The notes beneath the pieces were generated by a model that worked only from the letters and a program-made list of their open reading frames with translations, was not told the DNA's origin and ran no database searches. 36,849 nt of DNA from Borreliella burgdorferi B31 (GTDB lineage Bacteria; Spirochaetota; Spirochaetia; Borreliales; Borreliaceae). Where the stretch lies: positions 1 through 36,849 of the forward strand of contig NC_001855.1 in assembly GCF_000008685.2 (NCBI RefSeq), in the 5' to 3' direction. This document shows, piece by piece, positions 36,423 through 36,849 of this stretch; the stretch's first letter is position 1; each line of letters opens with the position of its first letter. The translations under genes and the position numbers were made by a program.

Positions 36423-36590
36423 AATCTGTGAACTCCTAAATAACCAAAAAGTAAGCATAGTAAAAATACTATAAGTTTATTGTAGTTTTCGGTTTGTTTA
36501 TTTCTGACCCCGCAAGAAATACAAATCTCAGCATCTTTTTTAAATCTTGCCACAAGAATAGCAATATACTTCGTCAACAGTTTTTGACAT
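36389..36590 (-). pseudogene. Zinc-ribbon/TM2-domain protein, frameshifted and truncated
   Basis: From ATG 36590 (after GGAGTG) the minus strand encodes MSKTVDEVYCYSCGKI, then a frame break in the T/A run near 36540. The other frame continues FKKDAEICISCGVRNK, completing two CxxCG knuckles of a zinc ribbon. It then runs into the TM2 hallmark LLCLLFGYLGVHRFYVGK. The second TM2 helix is absent, because the sequence runs into the 3' end of BBK53. It would have been a small inner membrane protein; here it is dead. Confidence 0.75.
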
Positions 36591-36849
36591 AGTTTTACAC
36601 TCCTTTTTAAAATAAAACATCCTCAATTAAAAGTATTTAAATACTCAGGTAAACTAAACTACTTTTACTTATTTTTTATAAAAATCGATATTTGTTAATA
36701 TAATTATTTGTATTATATTTTAGTATAAAAAATTTCAAGTGCAACAATTGTAGTTGAACAGCTTTAGTTTTTTATTAAAATGTGCATCCTTTTTGAAATA
36801 TTGGGTTATTGTACTTAATGTTTTATTTGTCGTTTGATAATATAAACTG
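36591..36849. other. Right terminal AT-rich non-coding segment
   Basis: No gene is visible. It should lead to the right hairpin telomere if the window is the whole linear plasmid. I see no convincing telomere box and no long inverted match to the left end. Confidence 0.4.

Overview
The window is a very AT-rich, gene-sparse linear replicon of a Lyme disease spirochaete. Its length (36,849 bases) and its gene set match, from memory, the linear plasmid lp36 of Borrelia burgdorferi B31. The set includes adenine deaminase AdeC, the fibronectin- and C1r-binding lipoprotein BBK32, a P37 (BBK50) cluster and a PF32/PF50/PF57-62/PF49 partition locus. Locus names of the form BBKnn are recalled from the published B31 annotation, not derived here. 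No rRNA, tRNA or CRISPR array is visible.

Layout. (1) 1-9250: left end with lipoprotein BBK01 behind a 42-bp palindrome; a 5'-truncated, frameshifted type IIG restriction-modification (RM) gene (1210-3785, minus); an unidentified decayed gene (4395-5096, minus); two paralogous immunodominant lipoproteins, BBK07 (minus) and BBK12 (plus), forming a large inverted repeat; and the SIMPL-domain protein BBK13. (2) 9251-13310: BBK15, a P35-family gene with a broken leader; adeC preceded by a ten-codon overlapping uORF; and lipoprotein BBK19, closed by a perfect 28-bp-stem terminator. (3) 13577-16886: the plasmid maintenance locus, with PF57/62, PF50 and PF32 ParA overlapping on the minus strand and PF49 diverging on the plus strand. 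The 0.5 kb between them is the likely origin region and holds a 19-bp-arm palindrome. (4) 16887-20388: remnants, including a second RM pseudogene with an internal 0.5 kb inversion bounded by 8-bp inverted repeats. (5) 20389-21453: bbk32. (6) 21454-27072: mostly a graveyard of lipoprotein fragments, plus one intact Bdr-like repeat/coiled-coil protein. (7) 27383-34079: six minus-strand lipoprotein genes. Four are P37-type (BBK45, 46, 48, 50) and two are of another type (BBK47, 49), arranged by a 2.36-kb tandem duplication; BBK46 carries one in-frame stop. (8) 34080-36849: lipoproteins BBK52 and BBK53, a truncated zinc-ribbon/TM2 gene and the right end.

How it works together. The core keeps the plasmid (partition locus), supplies purine salvage (AdeC converts adenine to hypoxanthine) and displays surface lipoproteins that handle host ligands and complement. 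Much of the rest is debris. Losses cluster in homopolymer or dinucleotide tracts and in lipoprotein leaders. The most notable unexplained feature is a small dispersed hairpin with a conserved loop, found four times: in the putative origin region, twice near the right end and upstream of BBK15.
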